This document shows, piece by piece, positions 8,859-18,210 of a stretch of 64,000 bases of DNA (positions are counted from its first letter, which is position 1; every line of letters starts with the position of its first letter). A program made the position numbers and the translations under genes. Where the stretch lies: contig NZ_PYGC01000001.1 in the NCBI RefSeq assembly GCF_003014495.1, forward strand, positions 559,805-623,804, in the 5' to 3' direction. This DNA is from Prolixibacter denitrificans. Lineage in GTDB: Bacteria; Bacteroidota; Bacteroidia; Bacteroidales; Prolixibacteraceae. The notes under the pieces are model-generated. The model was not told the DNA's origin and ran no database searches. It worked only from the letters and a program-made list of their open reading frames with translations.

Positions 8859-11036
8859 TTAATTTGCCATCTCACTCATGAATTTTATCCGAACCAGCCG
8901 GACTTCTTCTTCGCTATACTCCTCGCCCAGTTCAGCCATCGCTTCTTCCAATGAGTCACTTTCGGCATCTTCCCTGAAATAGGCAAAAATATCATCCACC
9001 TGATCATCATCAAGTACGTCGTGTAAATAATAGTCAATGTTCAGCTTCGTACCCGAATTCACAATGGCTTCTATTTCGCTCAGCAACGCGTCCATATCCT
9101 GATCTTTCGAGGAAGCTATTTCGTCAAATGGAATCTTCCGGTCGATGCTCTGGATGATGAATACCTTATTCTTCGATTTGTTGGCTACCGAACGGTACAC
9201 CATATCCTGCGCCCGCTCAATACCTTTCTCTTCCACGTATTTGGCAATCAGCTCCACGAATTCTTTCCCATAACGTTTTGCTTTTCCCTGCCCAACGCCG
9301 GCAATTCCCTGAAGTTCTTCCAATTTTGTTGGGTACTGAATAGACATATCGGAGAGCGATGGGTCCTGAAAGATCACAAACGGTGGTAAATTGAGCTTCT
9401 GCGCCATTTTCTTACGCAACTCTTTCAGCATTTTAAAGAGTTCCGGGTCGCCGGCCGATGCACCCTGTGGTGGTGCCGGCTCTTCATCCGCTGCTTCGTA
9501 ATCGTGATTCTTAACCACCAAAAACGACTGCGGATTTTTCATAAAATCACGCCCCGCATCTGTCAGTTTCAGGACACCGTAATTCTCAATATCCTTCCGG
9601 AGAAAACCAGCAATAATACACTGACGGAATACGGCATTCCACAATCGCACATCGTATTCTTTCCCAGAACCGAAAATTGACATTTCGTGATGACGGAAAG
9701 ATTTTACAGCTGCGGTGTCGTTTCCAATCAGAATATTAACAATGTGTTCTCCCTTGAACTGTTCTTTTACCTCCTCAACCGCATTCAAGGCCAGAACCAC
9801 CATCTCTTTGCCTTCAATCTGTTCCTTCGGGTTCATACAGTTGTCGCAGGCGCCACAGTTTTCGGTTTCATAATGTTCGCCGAAATAATGCAACAGGATG
9901 GTCCGGCGGCACAAAGCACTTTCGGCGTAAGCCACGGTATCTAGCAACAACTGCTGCCCAATTTCCTGTTCGGCCACGGGTTTGCCCTGCATAAATTTCT
10001 CCAGTTTCTGAATATCCTTATAACTGTAGAAAGTAATGCAATGCCCTTCTCCACCATCACGTCCGGCACGACCGGTTTCCTGGTAATAACCTTCCAACGA
10101 TTTGGGAATATCGAAATGAATGACAAACCGAACATCCGGCTTGTCGATTCCCATTCCAAAAGCGATGGTTGCCACAATGACGTCTGCCTCTTCCATCAGG
10201 AACTTATCCTGGTTTCCCGAACGGGTAGCCGAATCCATACCGGCGTGATAAGGAAGTGCCCGAATGCCATTCACCTGAAGTGTGGCAGCCAGCTCCTCTA
10301 CCTTTTTCCGGCTGAGGCAATATATAATACCTGATTTGCCGGGATTTCCCTTGATGTACTTAATGATTTGCTCAACAGGCTTCGTTTTCGACCGGACTTC
10401 GTAGAAAAGGTTCGCCCGGTTAAACGACGACTTGAAGACCTTCGCATCGAGCATCCCTAAATTCTTCTGAATATCGTGCTGCACCTTCGGGGTAGCCGTC
10501 GCAGTTAGCGCGATAATCGGTGCATGCCCTATCTCGTTAACGATGGGCCGTATCCGACGATATTCCGGACGGAAATCATGTCCCCACTCCGAAATACAGT
10601 GCGCTTCGTCAATGGCGTAAAACGAAATATTGACGTTTTTCAGAAACTCAATGTTTTCCTCTTTGGTCAACGATTCCGGGGCCACATACAGTAGCTTGGT
10701 CCGCTGTGCCAACACATCGTCCTTTACCTTTTGAATAGCTGTTTTAGTCAGGGATGAGTTGAGAAAGTGGGCCGCTCCTTCTTCCGTACTGAAACTGCGG
10801 ATGGCATCCACCTGGTTTTTCATTAATGCGATTAGGGGGGATATGACAATGGCTGTTCCTTCCTGCAACAAGGCTGGTAACTGGTAACACAACGACTTTC
10901 CACCGCCGGTGGGCATCAAAACAAACGTGTCGTTACCGTCCAGCACACTCTCAATAATCTCCTCCTGCTGCCCCTTAAACCGGTCAAAACCGAAATATTT
11001 TTGTAATTGGGCAGAAAGAGAAACACCTTTATTCAT
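8859..11036 (-). CDS. recQ: ATP-dependent DNA helicase RecQ
   Basis: 3'-to-5' DNA helicase for recombination and fork repair. Helicase motifs are in order: motif I MPTGGGKS (K47), motif II DEAH (143-146) in AIDEAHCISEWGHDF, motif III ALTATAT, motif V ATIAFGMGIDKPDVR, and motif VI QETGRAGRDG. The RQC zinc site follows (CRRTILLHYF, then CGACDNC), then a winged helix, then an HRDC domain (LRKKMAQKLNLPPFVIFQD). The 725 residues include a C-terminal extension of about 100 residues after HRDC, acidic at its end (EELGEEYSEEEVRLVRIKF), as seen in Bacteroidetes RecQ. The gene has its own terminator and is divergent from tatC. Confidence 0.97.
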   Translation of the reverse strand: MNKGVSLSAQLQKYFGFDRFKGQQEEIIESVLDGNDTFVLMPTGGGKSLCYQLPALLQEGTAIVISPLIALMKNQVDAIRSFSTEEGAAHFLNSSLTKTAIQKVKDDVLAQRTKLLYVAPESLTKEENIEFLKNVNISFYAIDEAHCISEWGHDFRPEYRRIRPIVNEIGHAPIIALTATATPKVQHDIQKNLGMLDAKVFKSSFNRANLFYEVRSKTKPVEQIIKYIKGNPGKSGIIYCLSRKKVEELAATLQVNGIRALPYHAGMDSATRSGNQDKFLMEEADVIVATIAFGMGIDKPDVRFVIHFDIPKSLEGYYQETGRAGRDGGEGHCITFYSYKDIQKLEKFMQGKPVAEQEIGQQLLLDTVAYAESALCRRTILLHYFGEHYETENCGACDNCMNPKEQIEGKEMVVLALNAVEEVKEQFKGEHIVNILIGNDTAAVKSFRHHEMSIFGSGKEYDVRLWNAVFRQCIIAGFLRKDIENYGVLKLTDAGRDFMKNPQSFLVVKNHDYEAADEEPAPPQGASAGDPELFKMLKELRKKMAQKLNLPPFVIFQDPSLSDMSIQYPTKLEELQGIAGVGQGKAKRYGKEFVELIAKYVEEKGIERAQDMVYRSVANKSKNKVFIIQSIDRKIPFDEIASSKDQDMDALLSEIEAIVNSGTKLNIDYYLHDVLDDDQVDDIFAYFREDAESDSLEEAMAELGEEYSEEEVRLVRIKFMSEMAN

Positions 11037-11264
11037 AATCTAATCTCCTTTAACTCTTAAGGCCGCTCCGACATAGCCTCCACTAAGATATCTAAATAAT
11101 ATTAGTAGTACAAATTCGCTCCAGCCAGCAGAAGTTCAGGCAAAAAACGGTTTTCGATTTCAGCGCCCAAACCTAAAAAAAAAGGCCAAAGATTGTATAT
11201 TTGTCTGGAATTTTATTGGAGTAACATTCTCCAAATTAAACCCAAACATGCTAATTTGAATCTG

Positions 11265-12128
11265 ATGGCTGAACAGGAAAAATTACCTGGCGGAAAATCA
11301 ACGAACGAAAATAGGAAAAAAAAGAATGAGGAGATGTCTTTCCTTGAACATCTGGAAGTTTTAAGGTGGCATTTGGTTCGTGCCGTGGTAGCCGTCGTCA
11401 TTTTTGCTATCCTGGCTTTCGCCAATTACCACTTCATTTTCGATACGTTGATATTGAAGCCCAAGACACCGGAATTCGCCACCAACCAGTTTTTCAACTG
11501 GATTTCGCAGGTACTGAATATCCCGGCTTTGGCCATTAATGACAAGCCGCTACAGATTATCAATATTAATATGGCCGGACAGTTTGCCACACACATCAAG
11601 ATTTCGTTGTTGGGTGGTGTTATCCTCGGATTTCCATACCTATTCTGGGAATTCTGGCGTTTCATTAAACCAGCACTGTACGAAAAAGAACAAAAATATG
11701 CCACTGGGGCGGTACTTTACAGTTCGGCACTTTTCATTCTCGGCATCCTGTTTGGTTATTACCTGATTGTACCACTATCAGTCAACTTTCTTGGCTCCTA
11801 CGATATAAGTGATCAAATTACCAACCAAATCAACCTGAGCAGTTACATCAGCACAGTCAGTTCCATTGTACTGGCCGGAGGGGTTGTTTTTGAGCTCCCG
11901 GTAGCCATTTACTTCCTGAGTAAAGTCGGTCTGGTTACACCCGCTTTCATGCGGAGGTACCGGAGGCATGCATACATTGTACTCTTGCTGCTTTCGGCCA
12001 TCATCACTCCGCCGGACGTATTCAGCCAGATAATGGTTTGTTTTCCACTGGTTTTCCTGTATGAAATCGGGATTGTTATCTCGAAACGCGTGGCCAATAA
12101 ACGCGAAGAAGATTTGCTCGAAGCTTAA
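11265..12128 (+). CDS. tatC: Sec-independent translocase subunit TatC
   Basis: Multi-spanning receptor of the twin-arginine translocase, which exports folded proteins. About six transmembrane helices follow the conserved N-terminal motif MSFLEHLEVLRWHLVRA; later EKQKYATGAVL-type loop and PPDVFSQI segments also fit the family. I start at ATG 11265 (MAEQEKLPGG), giving 287 residues. The frame is open back to 11193, but a TATATTTG promoter box at 11196-11203 lies inside that extension, so the longer form is unlikely. No tatA or tatB homologue is next to it. The essential LPS export ATPase gene lptB follows 52 nt downstream with its own -7 box. Confidence 0.95.
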   Translation: MAEQEKLPGGKSTNENRKKKNEEMSFLEHLEVLRWHLVRAVVAVVIFAILAFANYHFIFDTLILKPKTPEFATNQFFNWISQVLNIPALAINDKPLQIININMAGQFATHIKISLLGGVILGFPYLFWEFWRFIKPALYEKEQKYATGAVLYSSALFILGILFGYYLIVPLSVNFLGSYDISDQITNQINLSSYISTVSSIVLAGGVVFELPVAIYFLSKVGLVTPAFMRRYRRHAYIVLLLLSAIITPPDVFSQIMVCFPLVFLYEIGIVISKRVANKREEDLLEA

Positions 12129-12180
12129 CATGTCTCCGTCTGTTCATTATTTTTATCTTTGCAGTTCAATCCATTGAATT

Positions 12181-12930
12181 ATGAAGCTTAGGGCTGAAAA
12201 TATTGTTAAAAAATACCGGAAACGCACCGTTGTGAAAGGGGTGTCGATTGATGTGGAGCAGGGAGAAATCGTTGGGCTGCTGGGACCGAACGGTGCCGGA
12301 AAAACCACTTCGTTTTACATGATTGTCGGGCTGATCCGTGCCAACGGCGGCCGTATCTTCCTCGACGAAAAAGACATTACTTCGTATCCGGTGTACCGAA
12401 GAGCCCAGTTGGGCATTGGTTACCTCGCCCAGGAAGCTTCGGTTTTCCGCCAGCTAAGCGTGGAAGACAATATCAAGGCGGTACTGGAAATGACCAAGTT
12501 TTCGACAGAGTACCAGAAAGAAAAACTGGAATCGCTGTTGGACGAATTTGGTTTGCAACGTATCCGGAAAAGTAAAGGTATTCAGCTCTCCGGAGGTGAA
12601 CGTCGCCGGACCGAAATTGCCCGGGCACTGGCTATCAATCCTGCATTCATCCTGTTGGATGAACCGTTTGCGGGAGTCGACCCCATTGCAGTAGAAGATA
12701 TTCAGCAAATTGTTTACCGACTGAAAGACAAAAATATCGGCATCCTCATTACCGACCACAACGTACACGAAACCCTCTCCATCACCGACCGCTCTTACCT
12801 GTTGTTCGACGGAAACATCCTGAAAAGCGGAACAGCAGAAGAACTGGCAGCCGACGAAGATGTGCGAAGGGTTTATCTCGGAAAAAACTTCGAACTGCGG
12901 AAAGGCAGACGGGAAAATACGCCAGAGTAG
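12181..12930 (+). CDS. lptB: LPS export ABC transporter ATPase LptB
   Basis: Cytoplasmic ATPase driving lipopolysaccharide extraction from the inner membrane with LptF/LptG. Walker A is GPNGAGKT (35-42), followed by Q-loop [10 protein letters not shown], signature LSGGERRR, Walker [14 protein letters not shown] and switch His in ITDHNVHET. The full 249-residue length and the residues around the signature match LptB rather than LivF/LivG. A TATCTTTG box (12154-12161), 19 nt before the ATG, suggests its own promoter; no clear -33 partner is visible. LptF/G/C/A are not in this window. Confidence 0.95.
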   Translation: MKLRAENIVKKYRKRTVVKGVSIDVEQGEIVGLLGPNGAGKTTSFYMIVGLIRANGGRIFLDEKDITSYPVYRRAQLGIGYLAQEASVFRQLSVEDNIKAVLEMTKFSTEYQKEKLESLLDEFGLQRIRKSKGIQLSGGERRRTEIARALAINPAFILLDEPFAGVDPIAVEDIQQIVYRLKDKNIGILITDHNVHETLSITDRSYLLFDGNILKSGTAEELAADEDVRRVYLGKNFELRKGRRENTPE

Positions 12931-12980
12931 ATGCTCATTCCCGTCATTCCAAAGTGCTTAATTAATTGCTCACAATTTAG

Positions 12981-13007
12981 TTGTTTTAAAAAATAACACT
13001 ATATTTG
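12981..13007 (+). promoter_or_regulatory. Probable tRNA-Leu promoter
   Basis: TTG (12981-12983) and TATATTTG (13000-13007) are spaced 16 nt, slightly short for the Bacteroidetes consensus. The box ends 15 nt before the mature tRNA. Confidence 0.5.
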
Positions 13008-13022
13008 CACCGCCAAAAAAAA

Positions 13023-13107
13023 GCGGACGTGGCGTAATTGGTAGCCGCGCCAGACTTAGGATCTGGTGCCGTAAGGCGTGTGGGTTCGAGTCCCTCCGTC
13101 CGCACCA
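13023..13107 (+). tRNA. tRNA-Leu (anticodon UAG)
   Basis: An 85-nt class II tRNA. The acceptor stem GCGGACG (13023-13029) pairs with CGTCCGC (13097-13103), followed by encoded A-CCA. The anticodon stem CCAGA/TCTGG frames loop CTTAGGA with anticodon TAG at 13057-13059, reading CUN leucine codons. The long variable arm (TGCCGTAAGGCG) is typical of tRNA-Leu, and GGTTCGAGTCC gives the T arm. Confidence 0.98.
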
Positions 13108-13114
13108 TTACCTT

Positions 13115-13158
13115 AACCGCCTTCGCTTCCGGGTGCCGGATTGCCGAGGCGGTTTTTT
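13115..13158 (+). terminator. Terminator after tRNA-Leu
   Basis: The outer stem AACCGCCT (13115-13122) pairs with AGGCGGTT (13147-13154), and an inner TCCGG-GTG-CCGGA hairpin sits at 13128-13140. A run of six T follows. It separates the tRNA from tig. Confidence 0.85.
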
Positions 13159-13235
13159 AAATGGATGTTTTTAGCAGGAAGGGACGCTCGACGAACTCTT
13201 CCCTCAGGCATTTAAAATCACTCAAGAAAAACGTT

Positions 13236-14591
13236 ATGAACATCACCAGAGAGAACATCGATGATTTGAATGCCGTTGTCAGGCTGACCGTTGAAAAAAA
13301 CGATTATGAGGCAACGGTGAACGAAACACTGAAGGATTACCGTAAGAAAGCTAATATGCCTGGCTTCCGGAAAGGGAAGGTTCCTGCTGGGCTGATTAAA
13401 AAAATGTACGGAAAGTCGCTGCTGGCCGAGGAAGTAAATAAAATTCTCAGCCGCGAGCTCATGAAATATATCAGCGAAGAAAAACTGGATATTTTGGGCG
13501 AACCGCTTCCGAACGAAGAAAAGCAGCCAGCCATTGACTGGGATAATGACGAAAATTTCGAATTTGTTTTCGATATCGCCATGTCACCGGAAATCAATGT
13601 TACCCTTGACAAGCGTCGTAAACTTCCCTACTATGTCATCAAAGTTGATGAAGACCTGATTGACAAACAGGTAGAAAGTTACACCAACCGTTTCGGAACC
13701 AACGAGCCGGCTGAAGAAGTAGGCGAAAAAGAAACCGTACGCGGTGATTTCGCTGAGCTGGATGCTGACGGAAACGTAAAAGAAGGTGGTATCGAAGCCA
13801 ACGATGTTTTGGTTTCCATCGACCTCATCAAAGACGAGGACATCAAGAAGAAATTCATGGGTGCCAAAGTAGGCGACGTGATTCGTTTCGATCCGAAAGC
13901 GGCTTTCCAGAATGACCACGAAGTAGGTCACATGCTGAACCTCGATCACGATGCTTCGCACGAGCTGGATGCCGAATTCAACTACACCATCAACGTGATT
14001 AACACGTTCATTCCTGCTGAAGTGAATGAAGAACTGGTAACCAAAATCTTTGGTGAAGAGTCGGATGTGAAGACCGTTGAAGATATGCGCAACAATATCG
14101 CTGAAGACTTAAAAGAAAACCTGAAGTACTCGAGCGATTACCGCTTCCTGGTCGATGCCAAGGAAACACTGACCAAAGGTGCCAAAATCGAGTTGCCGGA
14201 AGCTTTCCTGAAACGCTGGCTGGTAGCTACCAACGAAAATCTGACGGCTGAGCAGATCGATTCAGACTTCGAAAATTTCCGTACCGATCTCGAATGGCAG
14301 TTGATAAAAAACAAGCTTGGCAAAGAGAGCGAACTGAAAGTGGAAGAAGCTGAAATTCGTGACATGGCCCGCGAAATGGCACTTATGCAATTCCGTCAGT
14401 ATGGTATGATGAACGTACCGGATGAGCACCTCGACCAGTTTGCCAACTCGATTCTTCAGAACGAAGAAGAGCGTCGCAGAATGGTAGAGAAAAAGCTGGA
14501 AGACAAAATTCTGGAAGTCATCAAAGAGAAAGTAAACATCGAAGAAAAAGAGGTGACCCAGGAAGAGTTCGACAAGCTCTTTGAAAAATAA
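13236..14591 (+). CDS. tig: Trigger factor
   Basis: Ribosome-associated chaperone that shields nascent chains. I start at ATG 13236 (MNITRENIDDLN), giving 451 residues. An upstream ATG at 13161 would overlap the tRNA terminator region and add 25 residues not seen in the family. The ribosome-binding loop is clear (MPGFRKGKVPAGLIKKMYG; the family signature is GFRxGKxP). A degenerate PPIase-like middle domain and a long helical C-terminal arm rich in Glu and Lys follow. Position directly before clpP and clpX is the classic arrangement. Confidence 0.95.
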   Translation: MNITRENIDDLNAVVRLTVEKNDYEATVNETLKDYRKKANMPGFRKGKVPAGLIKKMYGKSLLAEEVNKILSRELMKYISEEKLDILGEPLPNEEKQPAIDWDNDENFEFVFDIAMSPEINVTLDKRRKLPYYVIKVDEDLIDKQVESYTNRFGTNEPAEEVGEKETVRGDFAELDADGNVKEGGIEANDVLVSIDLIKDEDIKKKFMGAKVGDVIRFDPKAAFQNDHEVGHMLNLDHDASHELDAEFNYTINVINTFIPAEVNEELVTKIFGEESDVKTVEDMRNNIAEDLKENLKYSSDYRFLVDAKETLTKGAKIELPEAFLKRWLVATNENLTAEQIDSDFENFRTDLEWQLIKNKLGKESELKVEEAEIRDMAREMALMQFRQYGMMNVPDEHLDQFANSILQNEEERRRMVEKKLEDKILEVIKEKVNIEEKEVTQEEFDKLFEK

Positions 14592-14623
14592 ACAGGGCAA
14601 CCGCCTTTAATACCATATTTTTA

Positions 14624-14631
14624 TAACTTTG
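14624..14631 (+). promoter_or_regulatory. -7 box upstream of clpP
   Basis: TAACTTTG, 81 nt before the clpP ATG at 14713, with no clear -33 TTG. It argues against reading the clpP frame upstream from a TTG at 14629. Confidence 0.45.
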
Positions 14632-14712
14632 TGGAGCGGGCTATCTTCCGTGCAATTCATGCACAGAGGATTGTCCGGCATCACAAAGTTTTTTTATTTA
14701 AATCAACCAAGT

Positions 14713-15399
14713 ATGAGTTCAAATAGTGACGAGTTTCGTAAATATGCGACCAAACACATGGGGATCAGCAGTCTGACCCTCGATCGCTATAATTCTGTTT
14801 ACGCCAATTATATTTCCCCAACCATTATTGAGGAACGTCAGATGAACGTTGCCTCGATGGACGTGTTCTCCCGTCTGATGATGGACCGCATTATCTTCCT
14901 CGGCGTTCCGATTGACGATTATGTAGCCAATATCATCCAGGCGCAGTTGCTGTTCCTCGAATCATCTGATCCGGGAAAAGACATCCAGATTTATTTCAAT
15001 TCTCCGGGAGGTTCGGTTCACGCTGGTTTGGGAATTTATGATACCATGCAGTACATTGGATGTGATGTAGCCACTATCTGTACCGGTATGGCTGCATCGA
15101 TGGCAGCTGTGTTAATGACTGCCGGAGCTGATGGAAAACGGTCAGCACTTCCCCACTCCCGTATTATGATTCACCAACCGATGGGTGGTGCTCAGGGACA
15201 GGCATCTGATATCGAGATTACAGCGCGTGAGATCCTGAAACTCAAAAAGGAACTGTATGAGATTATTGCCAAGCACAGTAATCAACCTTTTGAGAAAGTA
15301 GAACAGGATTCGGATCGCGACTACTGGATGACCGCTCAGGAAGCCAAAGATTACGGCATGATCGACGACATCCTGGTAAGAGGAAAAGAGAAGAAGTAA
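14713..15399 (+). CDS. clpP: ATP-dependent Clp protease proteolytic subunit
   Basis: Serine protease that forms the tetradecameric chamber working with ClpX. The catalytic triad is S129 (TGMAASMAA), H154 (IMIHQPMGG) and D203 (SDRDYW), counted from ATG 14713. This start gives 228 residues, slightly longer at the N-terminus than E. coli ClpP, as is usual in Bacteroidetes. The substrate-groove segment [18 protein letters not shown] is conserved. It lies between tig and clpX; a hairpin after the stop may limit readthrough into clpX. Confidence 0.97.
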   Translation: MSSNSDEFRKYATKHMGISSLTLDRYNSVYANYISPTIIEERQMNVASMDVFSRLMMDRIIFLGVPIDDYVANIIQAQLLFLESSDPGKDIQIYFNSPGGSVHAGLGIYDTMQYIGCDVATICTGMAASMAAVLMTAGADGKRSALPHSRIMIHQPMGGAQGQASDIEITAREILKLKKELYEIIAKHSNQPFEKVEQDSDRDYWMTAQEAKDYGMIDDILVRGKEKK

Positions 15400-15426
15400 C
15401 GCAGTAACGATTTCTTGAATAAGATT

Positions 15427-15464
15427 AAGGAGTGAAAAGCCGGTTGCTTTTCTGCTCCTTTTTT
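15427..15464 (+). terminator. Hairpin between clpP and clpX
   Basis: AAGGAG (15427-15432) and GAAAAGC (15434-15440) pair with GCTTTTC (15446-15452) and CTCCTT (15455-15460), followed by TTTT. It may be a full terminator or an attenuator; I see no TAnnTTTG box in the 15 nt before clpX. Confidence 0.7.
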
Positions 15465-15478
15465 CGACAATACAGCAT

Positions 15479-16699
15479 ATGGATAGATGTTCATTTTGTG
15501 GTAGAGAGAAAAAAGATGTCAATCTTTTGATTGCCGGTATGGAAGGTCACATCTGTGACAACTGTATCGAGCAGGCTCATGCCATTATTGAAGAAGAATT
15601 CAAAAAGAGTGACGGATTCGACCTGACCGGTATCGAGTTGAAAAAGCCCAAGGAAATCAAAGACTTTCTCGACCAATATGTTATCGGGCAGAACGACGCC
15701 AAGAAGATTCTTTCGGTAGCTGTTTATAACCACTATAAGCGGTTGAACCAGAAGGTAGAGGATGACGGAACCGAAATTGAAAAATCGAACATCATCCTGG
15801 TTGGTCCTACCGGGACGGGTAAAACATTGCTGGCCAAAACCATTGCCAGAATGTTGCATGTTCCCTTCACGATAGTGGATGCCACCGTTTTGACAGAAGC
15901 TGGTTATGTGGGTGAAGACATTGAAAGTCTGCTCACCCGCCTGCTTCAGGCTGCCGATTATAACATCGAAGCGGCTGAGCGCGGCATCGTTTTCGTTGAC
16001 GAGATTGACAAGATTGCCCGCAAAGGTGACAATCCGTCAATTACCCGAGACGTTTCAGGCGAAGGTGTTCAGCAAGGTTTGCTGAAATTGCTCGAAGGTT
16101 CGGTAGTAAACGTTCCGCCGCAAGGTGGCCGTAAACACCCCGAGCAAAAGATGATTCCGGTGGACACCAAGAATATTCTGTTCATCTGCGGAGGAGCATT
16201 CGAAGGTATCGATCGGAAAATCGGTCAGCGACTGAATACCAAAGTGGTGGGTTATAATGCCAGCAAGGATACAGCCCAAATCGACCGCGAGAACCTGCTG
16301 CAATATGTATCGCCGCAGGATTTGCGTTCGTACGGACTGATTCCGGAAATCATCGGCCGGTTGCCCGTACTTACTTACCTGAACCCACTGGATCGCGATG
16401 CATTGCGCCGTATTCTTATCGAACCCAAAAATTCTATCATTAAGCAATACGTTAAATTGTTTGAGATGGATAATATCAAACTCGAATTTGCTGACGAAAC
16501 GCTCGATTTCATCGTTGACAAAGCCATCGAGTTTAAATTGGGTGCCCGCGGTTTGCGCTCCATCTGCGAGACGATCATGATTGATGCGATGTTCGACATG
16601 CCATCGACCGAAGAAGGTGAAGCCGAAGTGCTGATTGGCAAAGAATATGCCAGTGAAAAGATTGAGCGACTGGGTGCCAGCCGTCTCAAAGCAAGCTGA
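15479..16699 (+). CDS. clpX: ATP-dependent Clp protease ATP-binding subunit ClpX
   Basis: AAA+ unfoldase that feeds substrates to ClpP. The N-terminal zinc-binding domain has C4-xx-C7 (CSFC) and CDNC cysteine pairs. Walker A is GPTGTGKT, Walker B is GIVFVDEID, pore loop 1 is GYVGED, and sensor 2 is in LGARGLRS. The 406-residue length is standard. It starts at the ATG right after the clpP-clpX hairpin and ends at a terminator shared with convergent rmuC. The adjacent clpP supplies its partner. Confidence 0.97.
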   Translation: MDRCSFCGREKKDVNLLIAGMEGHICDNCIEQAHAIIEEEFKKSDGFDLTGIELKKPKEIKDFLDQYVIGQNDAKKILSVAVYNHYKRLNQKVEDDGTEIEKSNIILVGPTGTGKTLLAKTIARMLHVPFTIVDATVLTEAGYVGEDIESLLTRLLQAADYNIEAAERGIVFVDEIDKIARKGDNPSITRDVSGEGVQQGLLKLLEGSVVNVPPQGGRKHPEQKMIPVDTKNILFICGGAFEGIDRKIGQRLNTKVVGYNASKDTAQIDRENLLQYVSPQDLRSYGLIPEIIGRLPVLTYLNPLDRDALRRILIEPKNSIIKQYVKLFEMDNIKLEFADETLDFIVDKAIEFKLGARGLRSICETIMIDAMFDMPSTEEGEAEVLIGKEYASEKIERLGASRLKAS

Positions 16700-16717
16700 T
16701 AATTTTTGTAACTATTA

Positions 16718-16757
16718 TAAAAAAGGGTGCCCGTTTTCCGGACACCCTTTCTTTTTA
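16718..16757. terminator. Bidirectional terminator between clpX and rmuC
   Basis: AAGGGTG (16723-16729) pairs with CACCCTT (16743-16749), enclosing CCG/CGG and one C-A mismatch. T-rich runs lie on both strands. It serves the convergent genes ending at 16699 and 16755. Confidence 0.8.
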
Positions 16758-18116
16758 TTCGGGTAGTGCATCATCCGTGATGAATTTATCCGGAATCTCT
16801 TTTTGTGCTTTCGCACCGAGTACCCTGATTTTTTCAGCTGTGCGAACCAGGTTTCCACGCCCTGTATGTAGTTTGTTCATGGCCTTGTCGTAATTATCCC
16901 GGGCACTGTCGAGTCCCTTGCCAATTTTCTCCAAATCAGCGATGAAATTGACGAACTTATCGTACAAGGCTCCACTCTGCTGGGCAATATCCAACGCATT
17001 CCTCGTTTGATTCTCCTGTCGCCAAATGGAAGCAATGGTCCGCAACGAAGCGAGCAAAGTTGACGGACTCACAATCACAACTTTGTTGTCCCAGGCATAG
17101 CCAAACAGATCCTGATCCTGCTGAACGGCAATACTAAACGATGATTCGATGGGCAAAAAGAGCAACACAAAATCCGGTGCATTCAGATTCTTCGCCGAAG
17201 GATAATGCTTTTCACTCAGCGTTTTTACATGCGAGCGCAACGACAGCAAATGCTCTTTCATCGCTTTTTCGCGTTCCTCATCAGTTGTCGCATTGACGAG
17301 CCGTTCGTAGGCAACGAGCGAAACCTTCGAGTCGATAATCAAATGTTTCTTGTCAGGAAGGTGGACAATCACGTCGGGACGAATGGTTTTTCCTTCCATG
17401 TTCGTGTCGACCACTTCACGCTCAAACTCCTGTCCTTCCGTTAATCCCGATCTTTCGAGAACACGCTCCAACACAATCTCACCCCAGTTTCCCTGTTTCT
17501 TCACATCTCCTTTCAGCGCCTGAGTCAAATTTTGCGCATCGGTTGAAATCTTCAGGTTCAAATCCTGCAGCTTTTTCAATTCGGCTTTCAGGTCGGTCTG
17601 GTCTTTCAATCCTTTCTCGTAAGTGTCTTCCACTTTCTTCTCAAAGAGTTGGATTTTCTCTTTCAGCGGATTGAGAATGTCCGAGATATTCTTCTGGTTC
17701 ACCGTCGTAAATTCCTTCGAGTTTTCTTTCAGAATCTTGCCGGCAATATTTTCAAATTCGGTCGTGAATTTCTTTTGCAGCTGCTCCAGTTCCTTGGCCT
17801 GATTTTCCAACCGCTCCTGCATGTTCCGCAAATCGGTTTGCGCTTCCGCCAGGTTCCGGTTCAGTATTTCGTTTTTGTCTCTTTCTGCATTCAGTACCTT
17901 CTTCGATTCTTCCAAATCGAGCTTCAGTGAATTGGTTTGCTGTTCCGCCAGCGATTTTTCCTTATCGGCGGAAGCCAGTTGGGTCATAAACTCTTGCTCG
18001 GCTTTGGCCAGATTTTGTGCACCGGTTACTTCGGCAGCTTTCGACTTGCCACGTTGAACCAGCCAGCCAATGACCACACCGACAGCAACTCCGATAACTA
18101 AAAAAACAATTTCCAT
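16755..18116 (-). CDS. rmuC: RmuC-family DNA recombination protein
   Basis: Predicted nuclease-fold protein that limits rearrangements at inverted repeats in E. coli. It has one N-terminal transmembrane segment (residues 2-18), then a long coiled coil (about 25-200, rich in Glu, Lys, Gln and Leu). The RmuC core follows: GNWGEIVLERVLERSGL, PDVIVHLPDKKHLIIDSKVS and the later FVLLFLPIESSF. The IDSK pattern resembles restriction-endonuclease-like active sites. The 453-residue length is normal. It is convergent with clpX and lies downstream of the FabH-like gene, separated by that gene's terminator. Confidence 0.93.
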   Translation of the reverse strand: MEIVFLVIGVAVGVVIGWLVQRGKSKAAEVTGAQNLAKAEQEFMTQLASADKEKSLAEQQTNSLKLDLEESKKVLNAERDKNEILNRNLAEAQTDLRNMQERLENQAKELEQLQKKFTTEFENIAGKILKENSKEFTTVNQKNISDILNPLKEKIQLFEKKVEDTYEKGLKDQTDLKAELKKLQDLNLKISTDAQNLTQALKGDVKKQGNWGEIVLERVLERSGLTEGQEFEREVVDTNMEGKTIRPDVIVHLPDKKHLIIDSKVSLVAYERLVNATTDEEREKAMKEHLLSLRSHVKTLSEKHYPSAKNLNAPDFVLLFLPIESSFSIAVQQDQDLFGYAWDNKVVIVSPSTLLASLRTIASIWRQENQTRNALDIAQQSGALYDKFVNFIADLEKIGKGLDSARDNYDKAMNKLHTGRGNLVRTAEKIRVLGAKAQKEIPDKFITDDALPE

Positions 18117-18150
18117 CTTGCGTTGAGATTTCAGGTTTGCTTAAAGGTAT

Positions 18151-18188
18151 AAAAAAAGCGCACGCATCGTTTCAACCGATGGTGCGCT
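18151..18188 (-). terminator. Terminator of the FabH-like/lpxH operon
   Basis: AGCGCAC and CATCG (18157-18169, one bulged G) pair with CGATG and GTGCGCT (18177-18188), followed on the minus strand by seven T. Confidence 0.85.
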
Positions 18189-18210
18189 GTGTATTTCGTT
18201 TCACTTATTT

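Noticed and set aside
13161-13235. Longer trigger factor starting at 13161
   Set aside because: The extra 25 residues begin within 3 nt of the tRNA terminator and are not family-like; MNITREN at 13236 is the normal start.
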